In this document: piece by piece, positions 24,746-33,138 of the stretch | Layout: each line of letters starts with the position of its first letter | How positions within the stretch are numbered: the stretch's first letter is position 1 | Assembly: GCA_029938115.1 (NCBI GenBank) | Contig: JAPYOP010000040.1 | Span: 1 to 38,167 of the forward strand | From: Colwellia sp. | Lineage (GTDB): Bacteria > Pseudomonadota > Gammaproteobacteria > Enterobacterales > Alteromonadaceae | Reading direction: 5' to 3' | DNA length: 38,167 nucleotides | Made by a program: the position numbers and the translations under genes | The notes under the pieces: model-generated | What the model was told of the DNA's origin: nothing | Database searches by the model: none | The model's input: only the letters and a program-made list of their open reading frames with translations

Positions 24746-24760
24746 TGGAATAAAACTTGA
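24746..24760 (+). promoter_or_regulatory. Weak sigma54-like promoter before the flippase
   Basis: TGGAATAAAACTTGA keeps TGG and TTG at the right spacing, but the invariant GC of the -12 is GA. The placement about 60 bp before the ATG at 24807 and the upstream activator-like site make it worth testing; alone it would not be called. Confidence 0.3.
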
Positions 24761-24806
24761 AGTCACCTTGTTAACTATTTAACAACGATGACAAAGGGAT
24801 ATTTTA

Positions 24807-26096
24807 ATGCAGCTGTTCCAACTCTTTAAAATACAAATTCAATCTGTTATTGAGCTAATATCAAATGCTGCTTGGTTACTCAGTGCGGAATTTATAGCCA
24901 AACTATCTCGAATCTTCACCATTGTTGTACTTGCTGCTCAATTGTCACCCATTTCTTATGGTACAGCCATGCTAGCTCTTGCATTTCATGACGTTTTTGC
25001 GTTATTACTTCGTGCAGGTGTTGGTAGCCAACTTATTAATTGTCAGTCAGATCAGCTATCAAGTTTTGCTAAAAATGGCTTAATCATTCAGTGGATTATT
25101 TGCTTAACTATCGCGTTAGGTGAGTGGGGAACAGCTGACTACTTTTCATTACTTTATGATAATGAGGATGTTGCTACTTTATTGAAGATATTGGCACTGA
25201 TTTATCTTTTTTATCCATGGGTAAGTATAAAAATATTTTTATTACAGCGTGAAAATAAAATGCGATGGTTCAGTATTAGAAGTGGTGTTTGCATTATTGT
25301 TGAAAATGTAACAATTGCCGTTTCTGCTTTATTAGGGGCTGATATTTATTCGGTAGCCATAGGTAAAATTGCTTTCTCGCTACTTTGGTTGTTGCTGTTT
25401 TCGATTTCTCCGGTCAAATCTTACGGAATTGATTTCGACTTCGCTATAGTCGTTAAAATGCTTCGGACCTCAGCTAAACTTTTTAATACTGAATTTTTAC
25501 GAGGTATAAGGCTACATGCGGACACTTTTATTGCTGGAAAGCTATTAACGCCAGAGCTTTTTGGTTTTTATACTTTTGCAAAAAATGCCGGTGTCGGTTT
25601 AAGTCAGTCAATTAGCATAGTATATATTTCTGCTTTGTACCCATATTTATGTAAATTAGAGCGAGCAGGGCAGCTAGCTAAAAAATATAAGTTAGTCTAT
25701 TTAACCTCGCTATTTATTAGCCTATTATTTGTGTTACAAGCATTGTTAGTGCCTATTTATGTTCCTATTCTTTTTGATGAAAAGTGGTCAAGTGTGGTCC
25801 CTATCATCACAATATTATGCTTAGCTGCATTACCCAATTTAATTATTGATGTTGTTTGTTGTTTTAATCGCACCACCGGAAATTATAATAATGAAACGTT
25901 CATTCGCTTAATTTGCCTATTTATTGCTCTTACAACGATGTTGGTTTTTTCCCCAGATAAGCCTATGGAATTTGCCATGGTTATCTTCTTGAGTAGTCTT
26001 TTTTGTTTACTACCTATTTATTTACTTAACTCAATAAAACGTTTTTATCACAACATTTGTATTCTTTTTAATAGGAGAAAGTCTCATGAACACTAA
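24807..26096 (+). CDS. Wzx-type polysaccharide flippase
   Basis: The 429-residue protein has about twelve membrane helices spread over its length and the layout of the polysaccharide transport family (MOP superfamily): an N-terminal SAEFIAKLSRIFTIVVLA helix, FLRGIRLHADTFIAGKLLTPELFGFYTFA in the middle and a second half of paired helices. It would move lipid-linked repeat units across the inner membrane to the Wzy polymerase. AAAGGG precedes the ATG. It overlaps the following GT2 gene by 11 bp. With the co-polymerase, export lipoprotein and polymerase on the other strand it completes a Wzx/Wzy set. Confidence 0.87.
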   Translation: MQLFQLFKIQIQSVIELISNAAWLLSAEFIAKLSRIFTIVVLAAQLSPISYGTAMLALAFHDVFALLLRAGVGSQLINCQSDQLSSFAKNGLIIQWIICLTIALGEWGTADYFSLLYDNEDVATLLKILALIYLFYPWVSIKIFLLQRENKMRWFSIRSGVCIIVENVTIAVSALLGADIYSVAIGKIAFSLLWLLLFSISPVKSYGIDFDFAIVVKMLRTSAKLFNTEFLRGIRLHADTFIAGKLLTPELFGFYTFAKNAGVGLSQSISIVYISALYPYLCKLERAGQLAKKYKLVYLTSLFISLLFVLQALLVPIYVPILFDEKWSSVVPIITILCLAALPNLIIDVVCCFNRTTGNYNNETFIRLICLFIALTTMLVFSPDKPMEFAMVIFLSSLFCLLPIYLLNSIKRFYHNICILFNRRKSHEH

Positions 26097-27099
26097 TTCA
26101 ATTCCGGTTGTTTCGGTGGTTATTCCAATGTACAACGTTGAAAAATATATAGCGCAAAGCATTAACAGCGTTCTTGATCAAACTTACCATCACTTTGAGC
26201 TTATTTTAGTTGATGACGGCTGTATTGATAAAACTTTAGATATTGTAAATAAATTTTTAGATCCAAGAATAAGGATCATACATCAAAAAAACAGAGGTTT
26301 ATCGGGTGCCAGAAATACGGGGATAGATGCAGCACGAGGTATATATGTTGCTTTGCTTGATGCCGATGACTATTGGGGAAAAGATAAGTTAAACAAGCAT
26401 ATCCAGCATTTATCTGCTAATCCAGAAGTAGGGGTTAGTTACTGTCCGTCATTGTTTATAAGTGAAGAGGGCAAGCTTTTGGGGATTGGTCAATATCCAA
26501 AACTTAGCAATATCAGTAAACAGCATATTTTTTGTCGTAATCCCGTTGGAAACGGATCTTCACCGGTTATACGTAGTTCACTGTTAGCTGAAATTGGTTA
26601 TTTTGGCGTTAAGAGTGATAAATATAGGAAAATGTACTTTAATGAAAGCTTAAGACAATCAGAGGATATTGAATTATGGACTCGAATAGCGCTAACCACA
26701 AAATGGCAGTTTGCTGGTATTGATACGCCTTTAACCTTTTATCGTATTAATGATGCTGGCCTTTCAGCTGATCTGGATAAACAGTTTGCAAGTTGGCAGC
26801 AAGCGGTGATGTTAAATAAAAACTGCGACCCAACATTTTTTAAAACATTTTACAGTTTAGCGAGAGCCTATCAACTACGTTATTTAGCAAGAAGAGCAAT
26901 ACAATCAAAGAGTAGGATAACTGCATTGAAACTTATCCACAAAGCAATATATTGTGATTACCGGATTGTTTTCCAAGAGCCGAGCCGTACAATAGTCACG
27001 TTGTGCTGTGCTTGGTTGAAATTTTTACCCTGTAATATTTACTGTCGTTTGGAGAAGCTTGTCATGTTAAATTTTGGTAATAGCTCAATAAAGCATTAA
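26086..27099 (+). CDS. GT2 family glycosyltransferase
   Basis: The 337-residue enzyme shows a canonical GT2 start: VSVVIPMYNVEKYI, ILVDDGCIDKT, a GLSGARNTGIDAA loop and LDADDYW near residue 93, then an SEDIELWTRIA stretch in the position of the acceptor-side ED motif. It should add one sugar of the repeat unit in the cytoplasm. Substrates are unknown. AGGAG eight bases before the ATG, within the end of the flippase gene, gives an 11 bp overlap and translational coupling. It differs clearly from the other GT2 enzyme at 11119-12120, so the two probably form different linkages. Confidence 0.88.
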   Translation: MNTNSIPVVSVVIPMYNVEKYIAQSINSVLDQTYHHFELILVDDGCIDKTLDIVNKFLDPRIRIIHQKNRGLSGARNTGIDAARGIYVALLDADDYWGKDKLNKHIQHLSANPEVGVSYCPSLFISEEGKLLGIGQYPKLSNISKQHIFCRNPVGNGSSPVIRSSLLAEIGYFGVKSDKYRKMYFNESLRQSEDIELWTRIALTTKWQFAGIDTPLTFYRINDAGLSADLDKQFASWQQAVMLNKNCDPTFFKTFYSLARAYQLRYLARRAIQSKSRITALKLIHKAIYCDYRIVFQEPSRTIVTLCCAWLKFLPCNIYCRLEKLVMLNFGNSSIKH

Positions 27100-27204
27100 T
27101 CTGAAAAGAGTATGTATCGTTATTATTAATGTTTTCTTATTTTCTCAGTGTGATCAGAAATATATATTTAATTCAACTATCCCAAATGGATATTTAGAGG
27201 CAAT

Positions 27205-27615
27205 ATGACTCGTATCAAAAAATCAGATGAGAATTCAAAAGTTAAACAGCTATTAAGTAGTATGGAAAAACCTGTGGCTGACAGTTTTACTTACCAACAG
27301 CGTAAAGCCTTGAAAAAAAGTATTACCACGCAAGATTGGCGTAGTCACAATGTTGATTTAAGACCGACATTGGCACTCCCTTTTTTACCTTGGAGTTTTT
27401 ATATAGTCTTTCTAATTGGTATAAATAGAAGGGGACTTTTACCTGCGGAACGCTTTATAGCCTTTACTATGTTTTTATTGGTTATATTTATTATCGGTTT
27501 ACTCATCATTGGTTGTTTTTTTGTGCTTATATATTTATTCAAATCATGGTTAGGGATTGATTTATTTCCAAATTTATCTTTGGGTATATGGGGAGAATTC
27601 AAAAGTTACTTTTAA
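27205..27615 (+). CDS. Small membrane protein of unknown function
   Basis: The 136-residue product has a charged cytoplasmic-looking N-terminal segment (about 1-55, rich in Lys, Gln and Ser) and then two or three hydrophobic stretches (about 60-75, 88-120) with an INRRGLLPAERF loop between. I do not recognise the family with certainty; similar short membrane proteins occur at the ends of EPS loci in marine gammaproteobacteria. AGAGG lies four bases before the ATG. It is 105 bp downstream of the GT2 gene on the same strand, so it may be the last gene of that unit. Confidence 0.6.
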   Translation: MTRIKKSDENSKVKQLLSSMEKPVADSFTYQQRKALKKSITTQDWRSHNVDLRPTLALPFLPWSFYIVFLIGINRRGLLPAERFIAFTMFLLVIFIIGLLIIGCFFVLIYLFKSWLGIDLFPNLSLGIWGEFKSYF

Positions 27616-27872
27616 TCTATACATTTGATTAATAAATTATTGAAGAAAATAGGAGTGAATATTAAAGGCTAATGATGGGGCTTATAAATATGGGTAAATA
27701 AAAAACTTGATTGTTTAGTTTAGGTCGGCTTGTTTTCATTAGTTCATCTCGCAATGGGGCACATACCGTGATAGGTTTAATGATTTATAAGCGCCAATAC
27801 CCCTCCATATAATATTTACATGAAAGAGGTTCGTCTTTAGCCCTAAAGAAACGGTACCTTAGTATTTCAAGT

Positions 27873-28748
27873 TTAATAATTGAGAGGAACTACTATACGG
27901 TCTTGAACGTGTGGAACAACAATCTGTTCTTGATTGCCAAGCCCTTCAATGCCTAAAGTTATTTTATCACCCTGCTGTAAATATAAAGGTGGAGTTTGAC
28001 CTAAACCAACACCCGGTGGCGTTCCCGTTGAAATGATGTCACCCGGCTGTAAGCTCATGAACTGGCTTAAATAACTAACAATATAAGCAGGCTTAAATAC
28101 CATGGTTTTAGTATTACCATTTTGATATCTTTTTCCGTTAACTTCTAACCACATATCTAAATTGTTATCGTCTTTTATTTCGTCGCGCGTAACTAACCAA
28201 GGACCAATTGGCCCAAAGGTATCACAACCTTTTCCTTTATCCCATTGGTTGCCTTTTTCCAGTTGAAATGTTCGTTCAGATACGTCATTACAGACACAAT
28301 AGCCGGCAATATGTTGATGTGCATTTTCTTCGCTCACATATGACGTATCCTTACCAATAACAATGGCCAATTCAACTTCCCAATCAAGTTTGTCACTATT
28401 TCTCGGTTTTATAATATCGTCATTAGGACCTGATATTGCGCTTGTGGCTTTAGAGAACACTTCTGGCTCACTTGGTATTGCCATTCCTGATTCCGCGGCA
28501 TGATCAGCATAGTTAAGACCAATGCAAATAAATTTACCTACATTGCCTACACATGCCCCTAAACGAACATTCGCATCAATAATGGGTAAACTAGAAATAT
28601 CTACTGCTTGTATACGCTGTAAATTTTCTTCTGAAAAAGTAGCACCTTCAATGTCACTTACTATACCCGTAAGACTACGAATATTACCCTCTAAATCGAG
28701 AATGCCTGGTTTTTCATGACCCAAAGGGCCATAACGAAGTAATTTCAT
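27873..28748 (-). CDS. FAH-family 2,4-diketo-3-deoxy-L-fuconate hydrolase
   Basis: The 291-residue enzyme belongs to the fumarylacetoacetate hydrolase family: CIGLNYADHAAESG, a DWEVELAIVIGKD stretch with the metal-binding acidic residues, KGCDTFGPIGPW and STGTPPGVGLG. In the non-phosphorylating fucose and rhamnose pathways such enzymes split the diketo acid into pyruvate and L-lactate. The neighbouring SDR, lactonase and L-lactate-type dehydrogenase genes fit this reaction. A ureidoglycolate lyase or acylpyruvase role is the alternative, but the context argues against it. AAGAG precedes the ATG. It is the last gene of the five-gene minus-strand operon, 25 bp behind the SDR gene. Confidence 0.85.
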   Translation of the reverse strand: MKLLRYGPLGHEKPGILDLEGNIRSLTGIVSDIEGATFSEENLQRIQAVDISSLPIIDANVRLGACVGNVGKFICIGLNYADHAAESGMAIPSEPEVFSKATSAISGPNDDIIKPRNSDKLDWEVELAIVIGKDTSYVSEENAHQHIAGYCVCNDVSERTFQLEKGNQWDKGKGCDTFGPIGPWLVTRDEIKDDNNLDMWLEVNGKRYQNGNTKTMVFKPAYIVSYLSQFMSLQPGDIISTGTPPGVGLGQTPPLYLQQGDKITLGIEGLGNQEQIVVPHVQDRIVVPLNY

Positions 28749-28773
28749 TTTGAATCTCTTTTAATATTTGTGA

Positions 28774-29550
28774 TTAATTATTTAAGGTGACAAAGCCGCC
28801 GTCGATTGGGAAATTACTCCCAGTAATGAATGCTGCATCATCAGAGCAAAGATAATCGACTAAAGCCGCTATTTCATCAGGGTTACCCATACGACCTATG
28901 GGTTGGCTTTTTGATAACTTTTCAAACATTTCTTCTTTGTTGTCGGCATAATTTTTTTCTAAAAAATTATCAACAAAAGGGGTATGTACTCGCCCTGGAG
29001 ATATGCAATTACAACGAATGCCATAATCTAAATAATCTTTAGCAACAGAGTAGGTCATTGTTAAAACAGCGCCTTTTGTCATCGAATACGCGAAGCGATC
29101 AGCTATGCCTACGGAAGAAGCAACGGATGCCATATTAATAATGACACCACTTTTTTGGGATTTCATTGCTCCAATAACACCAGAAATACAATTATAAACC
29201 CCTTTAACATTAATACTGTAAAGGCGATCAAGATCTGATTCTTTCGTTTGTTCTATATTGCCTATGTGGGCGATACCAGCGTTATTAACCAGAATATCAA
29301 CGGTGTGCTCTTCATTAATATTTTTAAATAAAGCGATAACTTGCTCATGATCAGAAACATCGAGTGCAAATGCTTCTGCTTGCCCACCATTGCTGATGAT
29401 GTCGTTAACAGTTATATTTGCAGATTTTATATCTAAATCTACGACTAATACTTTGTACTGCTTAAGCGCAAGCCTTAAGCATATGCTTTTACCGATCCCG
29501 CTACCGCCACCCGTAACAAGTGCTACAGTCATTTTATTTTCTACTGCCAT
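28774..29550 (-). CDS. SDR dehydrogenase, likely 2-keto-3-deoxy-L-fuconate dehydrogenase
   Basis: The 258-residue protein is a classical short-chain dehydrogenase: cofactor loop TGGGSGIG (about 14-21), an acidic VVDLD end of beta-2 that favours NAD, NNAG near 90, catalytic Ser in NMASVASS, YSMTK with Tyr and Lys about 155-160, and an ISPGRVHTP segment. In the oxidative fucose pathway this enzyme oxidises C4 of 2-keto-3-deoxy-L-fuconate before cleavage. The assignment rests on neighbours as well as family. AGGAA lies before the ATG at 29550. The gene sits 20 bp behind the lactonase gene. Confidence 0.83.
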   Translation of the reverse strand: MAVENKMTVALVTGGGSGIGKSICLRLALKQYKVLVVDLDIKSANITVNDIISNGGQAEAFALDVSDHEQVIALFKNINEEHTVDILVNNAGIAHIGNIEQTKESDLDRLYSINVKGVYNCISGVIGAMKSQKSGVIINMASVASSVGIADRFAYSMTKGAVLTMTYSVAKDYLDYGIRCNCISPGRVHTPFVDNFLEKNYADNKEEMFEKLSKSQPIGRMGNPDEIAALVDYLCSDDAAFITGSNFPIDGGFVTLNN

Positions 29551-29570
29551 GATAAATTCCTAACGCTTAA

Positions 29571-30443
29571 CTAATAAGAAGGTAAGTTGTAAAACTGTCG
29601 GGCATTGTCTGCCCAGATTTTACGTTTGTCTTTGTAGGGATAATCTTTGAGTAATGATTTGGTTAACGAAACCCATATTTCATATTCTCCGTTGAGTTTG
29701 ATCACTGGCCAATCACTGCCCCACATTATTCTCTCAGAGCCAAAAGTATCCATGATATGGTCAAAATATGGTTGAATATCTTCAACTTTTACTTCGCCAT
29801 GAGGTGCTTCGGTTAATAGGCCAGAAAACTTGATATAAACATTTTTGCATGCGGCAATACTATCAAGTCGACTTTGCCAAAAATCAGAAGGATTTTTTGA
29901 TAAATCAGGTTTTGCACAATGATTAATCACAATTTTTAAGCTAGGGTGCCTTTGCGCTAAAATATGAATATTGGAAAGATGAATATCTTTAATCAAAGCG
30001 TCAAAGGTCAGCTGTTTTTTAACCATAAATTGAAATATAGGGATAAATTCATCCCTTAAGATCCAATTAACATCCTCAATGTTTTGTAACATTGGACGAA
30101 TGCCTTTGAAATATACACTTTCGCTATAACACTCAAGTTTTTCTAAAACATTTGACGCTTCCATATCTATCCAGCCAACAACCCCAGCAACAAACTCGAT
30201 AACTTCTGCAATGCCTAACATGAAATATATTTCACTTTCAGATTCTTCGGCTTGTATTAATATGGTTTGCTCTACGTTAGACTGGCTCAGCTCAGGTGCT
30301 AGCTGTTTAGGAAGAAAATCTTGATAAAGCACCTCTAATTCAGGCGTTAGCCAACTGTAATCGCCACGCGATAACTGCCAAAAATGTTGATGGCTATCAA
30401 TTCTAGATATACCTGCGTTGATTGAATTTTTAAACGAATTCAT
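29571..30443 (-). CDS. Amidohydrolase-family L-fuconolactonase
   Basis: The 290-residue protein is an amidohydrolase_2 (PF04909) enzyme: RIDSHQHFW gives the HxH metal site, ILIQAEES and GWIDME follow, INHCAKPDL holds a ligand histidine and WGSDWPV the catalytic aspartate. Relatives open sugar 1,5-lactones such as L-fuconolactone to the acid. Its partner upstream, the aldo/keto reductase, would supply that lactone. The ATG overlaps the stop of the reductase gene by one base (TAATG), so the two steps are co-translated. Confidence 0.85.
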   Translation of the reverse strand: MNSFKNSINAGISRIDSHQHFWQLSRGDYSWLTPELEVLYQDFLPKQLAPELSQSNVEQTILIQAEESESEIYFMLGIAEVIEFVAGVVGWIDMEASNVLEKLECYSESVYFKGIRPMLQNIEDVNWILRDEFIPIFQFMVKKQLTFDALIKDIHLSNIHILAQRHPSLKIVINHCAKPDLSKNPSDFWQSRLDSIAACKNVYIKFSGLLTEAPHGEVKVEDIQPYFDHIMDTFGSERIMWGSDWPVIKLNGEYEIWVSLTKSLLKDYPYKDKRKIWADNARQFYNLPSY

Positions 30444-31489
30444 TAGGCATTTCCCTCTGAGTTAGGTAATGGTGCATCTTGATCAAGGAGTTTTTCATTT
30501 TTCAATGTTTGCCAAAATTCATAAGGAATATTTTCAGAGAAAAGTTCTATTGTTTTTTCAACACGCTTGGCGCTGCCTAGACCAGGAATAACAGAAGTAA
30601 CAGCTGAATGGCTGAGTGGAAATTGAAGTGCTGCAGCGGCTAATGTCACTTGATACTCATCACAAATATCTTCAATTTTTGCCACTTTATCAATGATGTT
30701 TTTAGGTGCGGGCTCATAGTCATAATGAGGAATAGCTTTGCCTCTAACCCCTGTCGCTAAAATACCTGAATTGTATGGGCCACCTAATATAATTGATGCA
30801 CCATGAGCCTGACATTTTGGCAGAAAGTTATGTAGTGGTGCTTGCTCTAACAATGAATATCGTCCTGCTAATAAGAAACAGTCAAATTTCCCTATGTTCA
30901 TCACTCTTTCGCAAATATCGACTTCATTAACCCCTAAACCAACCGCTTTTATATAGCCGTGTTTTCTGAGTTCTTCTAACGCTTTATAACCACTTTTTTC
31001 AAACTGCTGAAAATAATACTCATCTTTATCACCGTGAGTATAAGCACCAAGATCATGTACCAGCAAAATGTCTATTTCCGCTAAACCTAAACGTTGTTGG
31101 CTATCTTCAAATGAGCGAATAATACCGTCGTAGCTATAATCATAATGTGCATCAAAGGGCATAGGTGTCAGAAAACCATGTCGTAACTGATTGATGTTAG
31201 CTTTAGTATCAGGACTAAGTATTCGGCCAACTTTGGTTGACAATACATAGCTATCTTTCGCTAAAGGTCTCAGTGCATCACCAACACGACGTTCACTAAG
31301 CCCTGCACCATAACGAGGTGAGGTATCGAATAAGTTCATGCCTAAATCAATTGCGGAAGTTAATGTAGCTTGCGCTTCTTCATCTGATACTGCGTGAAAA
31401 AGATTGCCCATTGATGCCGCGCCAAAACCAAGCGTTGAAACATTAAGTGGGGTATTGCCAATTTGGCGTGTATCAATAACTTTTTTCAT
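30443..31489 (-). CDS. Aldo/keto reductase, likely L-fucose (D-threo-aldose) 1-dehydrogenase
   Basis: The 348-residue enzyme has the AKR fold with its tetrad: Asp and Tyr in NLFDTSPRYGAGLSE (about 52-66), Lys in LSTKVGR and His in LLVHDLG. SVIPGLGSAKRVEKT near the C-terminus is the cofactor loop. Close relatives oxidise L-fucose, D-arabinose or L-xylose at C1 to the lactone with NAD(P). Given the lactonase immediately downstream, that is the probable role. AAGG lies before the ATG. It is 30 bp behind the flavin dehydrogenase gene. Confidence 0.85.
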   Translation of the reverse strand: MKKVIDTRQIGNTPLNVSTLGFGAASMGNLFHAVSDEEAQATLTSAIDLGMNLFDTSPRYGAGLSERRVGDALRPLAKDSYVLSTKVGRILSPDTKANINQLRHGFLTPMPFDAHYDYSYDGIIRSFEDSQQRLGLAEIDILLVHDLGAYTHGDKDEYYFQQFEKSGYKALEELRKHGYIKAVGLGVNEVDICERVMNIGKFDCFLLAGRYSLLEQAPLHNFLPKCQAHGASIILGGPYNSGILATGVRGKAIPHYDYEPAPKNIIDKVAKIEDICDEYQVTLAAAALQFPLSHSAVTSVIPGLGSAKRVEKTIELFSENIPYEFWQTLKNEKLLDQDAPLPNSEGNA

Positions 31490-31519
31490 TTTAATGACTT
31501 CTTACCTTTATCGTTTAGG

Positions 31520-32668
31520 TTATTTGACAAGATGTTTGGGTAAATCAGCCACATTGCTACAGCCTAATTGATTCATTATCTGGGTTAACTGTAATGCTAG
31601 TGAATTAATCGTATGAATACCGCCTTTATTACCAAGAGCACCTACGCCATATACAAATGGTCGACCTAAAAAAGTAAAGTCAGCACCAGAGGCTAGTGCT
31701 CCAGCTATGTTTGTACCGCTGCGTAAACCACTGTCCATAAAAACTTTTATTTTATCGCCATATTTTTGTGAAATACGTTGTAAGGGTTCAACGGGTGATT
31801 CCCCTGCATCTAATTGACGAGCACCATGATTTGAAATAACCACAGCATCAGCGCCTAAAGCGATAGCTGCTTCAACATCAAGCTCGTTGATTAAACCTTT
31901 TATTATTAATGGTCCTTGCCATAAATCACGAATTGGTTTTAAGCCATCAATGTCGACTCGACCCATCACCGTTTTATTCATAAATTGTGCTAATTGGTCT
32001 GTCGGCATGTTTTTTGGCATATAGGGCTTTAATGTTTCCATTTCTGGCTTGCCTGCTAAAGCAGTTTCCATCAACCATTGTGGACATGACAACATTTGCA
32101 ATATGTTAGTCAGGGTCATTTTTGGTGGCATCGCTAAGCCATTGCGAATATCCCTTGGACGAAAACCAAACGTAGGCACATCAACCGTTACTACCAATAC
32201 TTTATACTGTGCAGCCGTAATTCTTTTCAGTAAGTCTTTGCGTATGCCTTCATCTGTAGGGTTATACAGTTGAAACCAAGCATTCCCTTCTGAAACCTCA
32301 CTAATGCGTTCTAAACTGCTAGAGGAAACCGTACTTAATATATAAGGAATGTTTTTTTCTGCGGCGGCTTTAGCAAGGATTTCAGGTGACTTAGGCCACA
32401 TTAGCCCTTGTAAACCAACTGGCGCAATGCCAAATGGCGCGGCATATTTGTGGCCAAACAGTTCAACACTTAAATCACTACCACTAAAGGGTTTTAATAA
32501 CTCGCTACGTAGTTGAACGGCTTCTATGTCAGCACGGTTACGGTTAACCCCCATTTCTTCCATACATCCACCTTCGAGGTAATCAAATGCAAACTTTGGG
32601 ATACGTTTTTTTGCTTGACGTTTTAAATCAGAAACATCAGGAAAGTTATTGTTAAAGTAGTTACTCAT
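31520..32668 (-). CDS. FMN-dependent alpha-hydroxy acid dehydrogenase (L-lactate type)
   Basis: The 382-residue protein is of the LldD/glycolate oxidase family: an FDYLEGG start, the APVGLQG loop, STVSSSSLE, WFQLYNPTD, VTVDVPTFGFR, the catalytic-histidine SNHGARQLD and the FMN-phosphate loop DSGLRSG. The family oxidises L-2-hydroxy acids. Here L-lactate released by the diketo-acid hydrolase is the natural substrate, giving a second pyruvate. It is the first intact gene of the operon; electrons would pass to the quinone pool or oxygen. ACAGG lies before the ATG. About 70 bp upstream lies a fragment of a dehydratase gene. Confidence 0.86.
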   Translation of the reverse strand: MSNYFNNNFPDVSDLKRQAKKRIPKFAFDYLEGGCMEEMGVNRNRADIEAVQLRSELLKPFSGSDLSVELFGHKYAAPFGIAPVGLQGLMWPKSPEILAKAAAEKNIPYILSTVSSSSLERISEVSEGNAWFQLYNPTDEGIRKDLLKRITAAQYKVLVVTVDVPTFGFRPRDIRNGLAMPPKMTLTNILQMLSCPQWLMETALAGKPEMETLKPYMPKNMPTDQLAQFMNKTVMGRVDIDGLKPIRDLWQGPLIIKGLINELDVEAAIALGADAVVISNHGARQLDAGESPVEPLQRISQKYGDKIKVFMDSGLRSGTNIAGALASGADFTFLGRPFVYGVGALGNKGGIHTINSLALQLTQIMNQLGCSNVADLPKHLVK

Positions 32669-32738
32669 TCTATATACCTGTCTATTAATACTGTTGTGCT
32701 ACACATAAATTAGTAGTGATAGTCATTCTTCTTCTTCT

Positions 32739-32930
32739 TTATCTGAGACAAGAAGGGCCAATTGTGTCAAACGTTTTAGATGAACCAGCTGCATCGAATC
32801 TCTTATAAGTTAAAATTAACTCTTTATGACCTAAACTTTCTGATTTCGTTTTACAGTCACTGACAACGTCAATCACACAATCAAAAATGGTTTGACCTAC
32901 CTCATTCACTGTCGCTTTACCTTCAATAAT
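32739..32930 (-). pseudogene. 3' fragment of a UxaA-family dehydratase gene
   Basis: An open frame of 63 codons ends at TAA (32741-32739) and is preceded by an in-frame TAA at 32933-32931; it has no ATG. The translation starts IIEGKATVNEVGQTIF and contains DVVSDCKTKSESLGHKE, which resembles the C-terminal end of the altronate/galactarate dehydratase (UxaA) family, typically GEATIEEVG..IFD.ILDVASG-KTKSE-LGH-E. The catalytic body is missing. It lies in the same orientation just upstream of the sugar operon, where a fuconate dehydratase gene would fit. I read it as the remains of that gene after a deletion. The family match is from memory and moderate in strength. Confidence 0.6.
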
Positions 32931-33015
32931 TTAAAATTAGTTTTTAGTGTGTTTTGTATGTAAAAGTGTAATTCATATGCAAAATACACTAATTAAAGAC
33001 TCTATGTCAATTTTA

Positions 33016-33027
33016 ATTTCATATATA
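33016..33027 (+). promoter_or_regulatory. Candidate IclR operator box 1
   Basis: ATTTCATATATA, 112 bp before the IclR start codon. The identical 12-mer occurs twice before the receptor gene. Confidence 0.45.
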
Positions 33028-33138
33028 AATTGATTTTTTAAAGGTGTATTATAGCTAGAGAATTTTAATTAATTGTCTTGAGGCTCCCTAGTGAAAAGCA
33101 TACTAGTCTTTATACAATCACAATAATTGGTTAATGAA

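Larger units (their letters stand above)
32669..33138. promoter_or_regulatory. Divergent control region of the fucose operon and IclR gene
   Basis: This 470 bp stretch holds a dehydratase gene fragment (32739-32930), a TTC triplet run at 32726-32739, and an AT-rich control part (about 32931-33120). The latter has TAATTCATATGC at 32969-32980 and ATTTCATATATA at 33016-33027, which resemble the boxes before the receptor gene. A possible minus-strand promoter is TTTACA-17-ACTAAT near 32939-32967. No other gene is seen. Confidence 0.5.

Noticed and set aside
27662..27784. A 40-codon minus-strand frame (IIKPITVCAP...) in the gap after the small membrane protein.
   Set aside because: It could be a gene relic, but I recognise no family; it has no ribosome-binding site and such a length is expected by chance.
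27835..27848. CTTTAG-CC-CTAAAG palindrome after the FAH gene as an operon terminator.
   Set aside because: The stem is only 6 bp with a 2 nt loop and no T-run follows on the minus strand.
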